From: Synaphobranchus kaupii
Taxonomy: Eukaryota; Chordata; Actinopteri; Anguilliformes; Synaphobranchidae
Assembly: GCA_029718625.1 (NCBI GenBank)
Contig: CM056377.1
Coordinates: forward strand, 37,572,699-37,636,698
DNA: 64,000 nucleotides
Direction of reading: 5' to 3'
Below the pieces are notes generated by a model, which was not told the DNA's origin, made no database searches, and saw nothing but the letters and a program-made list of their open reading frames with translations. Below are positions 62,224 through 64,000 of the stretch, piece after piece. The number at the start of each line of letters is the position of its first letter. Position 1 is the first letter of the stretch. The translations under genes were made by a program, and so were the position numbers.

Positions 62224-63425
62224 TAAATATATTTTATGTCGAACTATGGTATTAGAAAATGCACCATTTTAGAAAATAATCCTCCCAGTGTTGTATACTA
62301 CTCATGGTCATTGGGTAATGCACTACCTTATACAGAAACCTGACGTAGAATATTGTACAGTATATTCTAAGGATCTTTTGTTATTAAAATAGCAGTGGCC
62401 AGTGTTTTGAGCATCTGTTTTCATACCAGTGTCTGTGTGTGCGCGTGTCTGTGTGTTCTAACATATGTTTTGAGTTATGTCACTATGCACAGTACAGCTT
62501 ATGTATTAATGTACAGTACTATATATGGAATGGCTTATGTATTAACGTGTTGTACTGTACATGGAGCAGCTTATGATATTTAAGCTTACAAAAGTAACCT
62601 CAAGTCCAAAATCAGTTAATCAAAACTATCAAAATGAATTTAGCAAAATGTTTAAAGACCCTGCAGATCAATTTTTCTATGCAAAAAGTTGTATTATTGA
62701 GTTGACATTTTTAATTATTTTTATTCCGAGTGGCAAAGTTCTTATACTGTCCACTACAGGAGGATTTGGTCATTTCCTTTTGGAGACATGGGCTGTGTCT
62801 GAATCAGAGCCCTATCTACTGTGTCCTATGTGCTGTGTACTAGCATACCCAGCACCCAGGAAAAGCTGGAAATAAGTATATCATCCAGGGATTTTAAGTA
62901 CTCTATATTATAGAGAACATTTTGCCTGCTTAGCAACTTTCTCATCCAGTGTACTCGGCAAGCATACTCAATAGCATTGAAGGGCATTGATTCAGGTGTT
63001 TACTTGCCGTGCGGATTTAATTTCTAACCAATCGGCAGCTGTTTAGTGGTTAGAAAATTTAATCTCCGTAGGGCGAAGTGACTTTGAAGTGAATATCAAG
63101 TGCAGAAAGGACACACTTTGTCACTCCTCCGGCTGTTTATAAATGACATGCTTTAAATGGCAGGAAAATGTATTGTTTTCTTGTTTATGAATTTGGATGA
63201 AGTAAACTAGGATCTAGTGGCTCAATAAACACTTTAATTGTGAGGGGTAAAACGGTTGCATAGGGTCACACTTTAAACACTTCAATGAAATTCATAATTT
63301 TAACATTTACATTTTAAACCTTTGTAATATGTTGTGTATGTGTGTGTGTATGTGTGTGAGCTTTGGTTTAGATTTGTATGTTACATGATGCATGTTTGTG
63401 TGTACTGTACAGTATATGTTGTGTG

Positions 63426-63426
<1 letters not shown>
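62224..63426. other. last intron, distal part, no gene
   Basis: AT-rich with short GT-rich pieces; no feature recognised. Confidence 0.6.

Positions 63427-63486
<60 letters not shown>
63427..63486. repeat. (TG)30 microsatellite near last exon
   Basis: Pure TG tract of 60 bp followed by CGCGCGCAC, 71 bp before the terminal exon acceptor. Confidence 0.97.
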
Positions 63487-63492
<6 letters not shown>

Positions 63493-63557
63493 CACGTTCG
63501 TTGCGTACGTGTGTGTTTGTGTAGTATCCTGAGGCCCCCTCTCTTCCTGCACTACAG

Positions 63558-63704
63558 AGGATCTGCACAGCCAGTGGAGACAGCAACCACTACTGCTACT
63601 CCCATTTCACCTGCGCCGTGGACACAGACAATATCCGCCGCGTCTTCAAGGACTGCCGGGACATCATACAGAGGATGCACCTGCGCATTTACGAGCTCTT
63701 GTGA
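63558..63704 (+). CDS. gnal: gnal terminal exon (G5 motif, receptor-contacting C-terminus)
   Basis: 147 nt including TGA; acceptor GCACTACAG. Encodes [40 protein letters not shown] and [14 protein letters not shown] is the guanine-binding G5 motif; the last helix (alpha-5) inserts into the activated receptor. The tail reads IYELL instead of the QYELL typical of Gs and Golf (codon ATT, frame certain), and CYSHF replaces CYPHF. Otherwise intact. Confidence 0.95.
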   Translation, partial: RICTASGDSNHYCYSHFTCAVDTDNIRRVFKDCRDIIQRMHLRIYELL

Positions 63705-64000
63705 TGAGGGGGGAGCGGCCCGTGCCCTGCTGATCTGCCCCTCCCCCACCCCGGGAAAACAGACAGCGCGTACTACTGATGTGTGTCAATGGATTTCGCC
63801 ATGAATTTGTCTTATCTATTTAAAGCCATTCTCAACTCCCATTTTATCTTTAACGCGAGGAGGGAACGGGAGCGAGACGAGCGCTTCGCTATTCTTTATC
63901 ATGCCTTTTTTTTTTTTGCATCATTCCACTAAGCCTATGGCTACCTCTGTTTTTGTAATCTCTGTTGTTATTTCATTTTATGCCATCGCTATCATTGTTG
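63705..64000 (+). other. gnal: gnal 3' UTR, incomplete
   Basis: Sequence after the stop, with a T14 run near 63907. No AATAAA polyadenylation signal is seen before the window ends, so the UTR continues. Confidence 0.8.

Overview
This is vertebrate genomic DNA, almost certainly from a teleost fish. It holds one large split gene on the + strand in a sea of intron sequence rich in Tc1/mariner-type elements, foldback elements, LINE 3' tails and long (GT)n tracts. The species cannot be fixed from sequence alone. I see no prokaryotic features, no CRISPR array and no recognisable rRNA or tRNA gene.

The gene is gnal, encoding the olfactory/striatal Gs-class G-protein alpha subunit (G-alpha-olf). Ten coding exons are visible with consensus splice sites and compatible phases. 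There are two alternative first exons: an extra-large one (XL, 5891-6332, N-terminus MGLCYSL) and the canonical one (22098-22236, N-terminus [12 protein letters not shown]). Both end in THRLLLLG and can splice to the shared P-loop exon at 22516-22588. Shared exons follow at 24750-24804, 24976-25095, 38093-38190, 58792-58846, then a 500-N assembly gap (59014-59513) that must hide the exons for switch I, switch II and the segment up to NNR. Beyond the gap come 59644-59775 (NKQD motif), 60213-60280 and the terminal exon 63558-63704 (TCA motif, C-terminal alpha-5 helix). The 3' UTR runs off the window. Identity is gnal rather than gnas because of the XL exon, the absence of the gnas-specific exon 3 and the Golf-type residues in exons 3-6.

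Layout: 1-5890 is upstream DNA with two very long (GT)n tracts and a Sleeping Beauty-type terminal repeat. 6333-22515 is the first intron of the XL transcript; it contains a 1.2-kb foldback element, an internally deleted Tc1 element, a TTAA-flanked foldback fragment, LINE tails and the canonical promoter. 25096-38092 and 38191-58791 are the giant introns, holding at least three further Tc1-type copies, a hAT zinc-finger fossil, LTR-like and LINE-like pieces, and a GC/CpG-rich island (about 53660-54610) that could be an internal promoter. 60281-63557 carries another foldback element split by a 744-bp solo LTR with a perfect 5-bp target duplication.

Most notable observations: (1) three foldback elements share a palindromic core but carry completely different terminal repeats, suggesting modular exchange of transposase-recognition ends; (2) the XL first exon is preserved; (3) several anomalies in otherwise intact coding exons: a +1 base beside NKQD, Trp to Phe at a near-invariant position, and Gln to Ile in the receptor-contacting C-terminal tail; (4) a CpG-rich island with a perfect MEF2 consensus and a splice donor lies inside intron 5. 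All family assignments come from recognising motifs by eye, not from searches.
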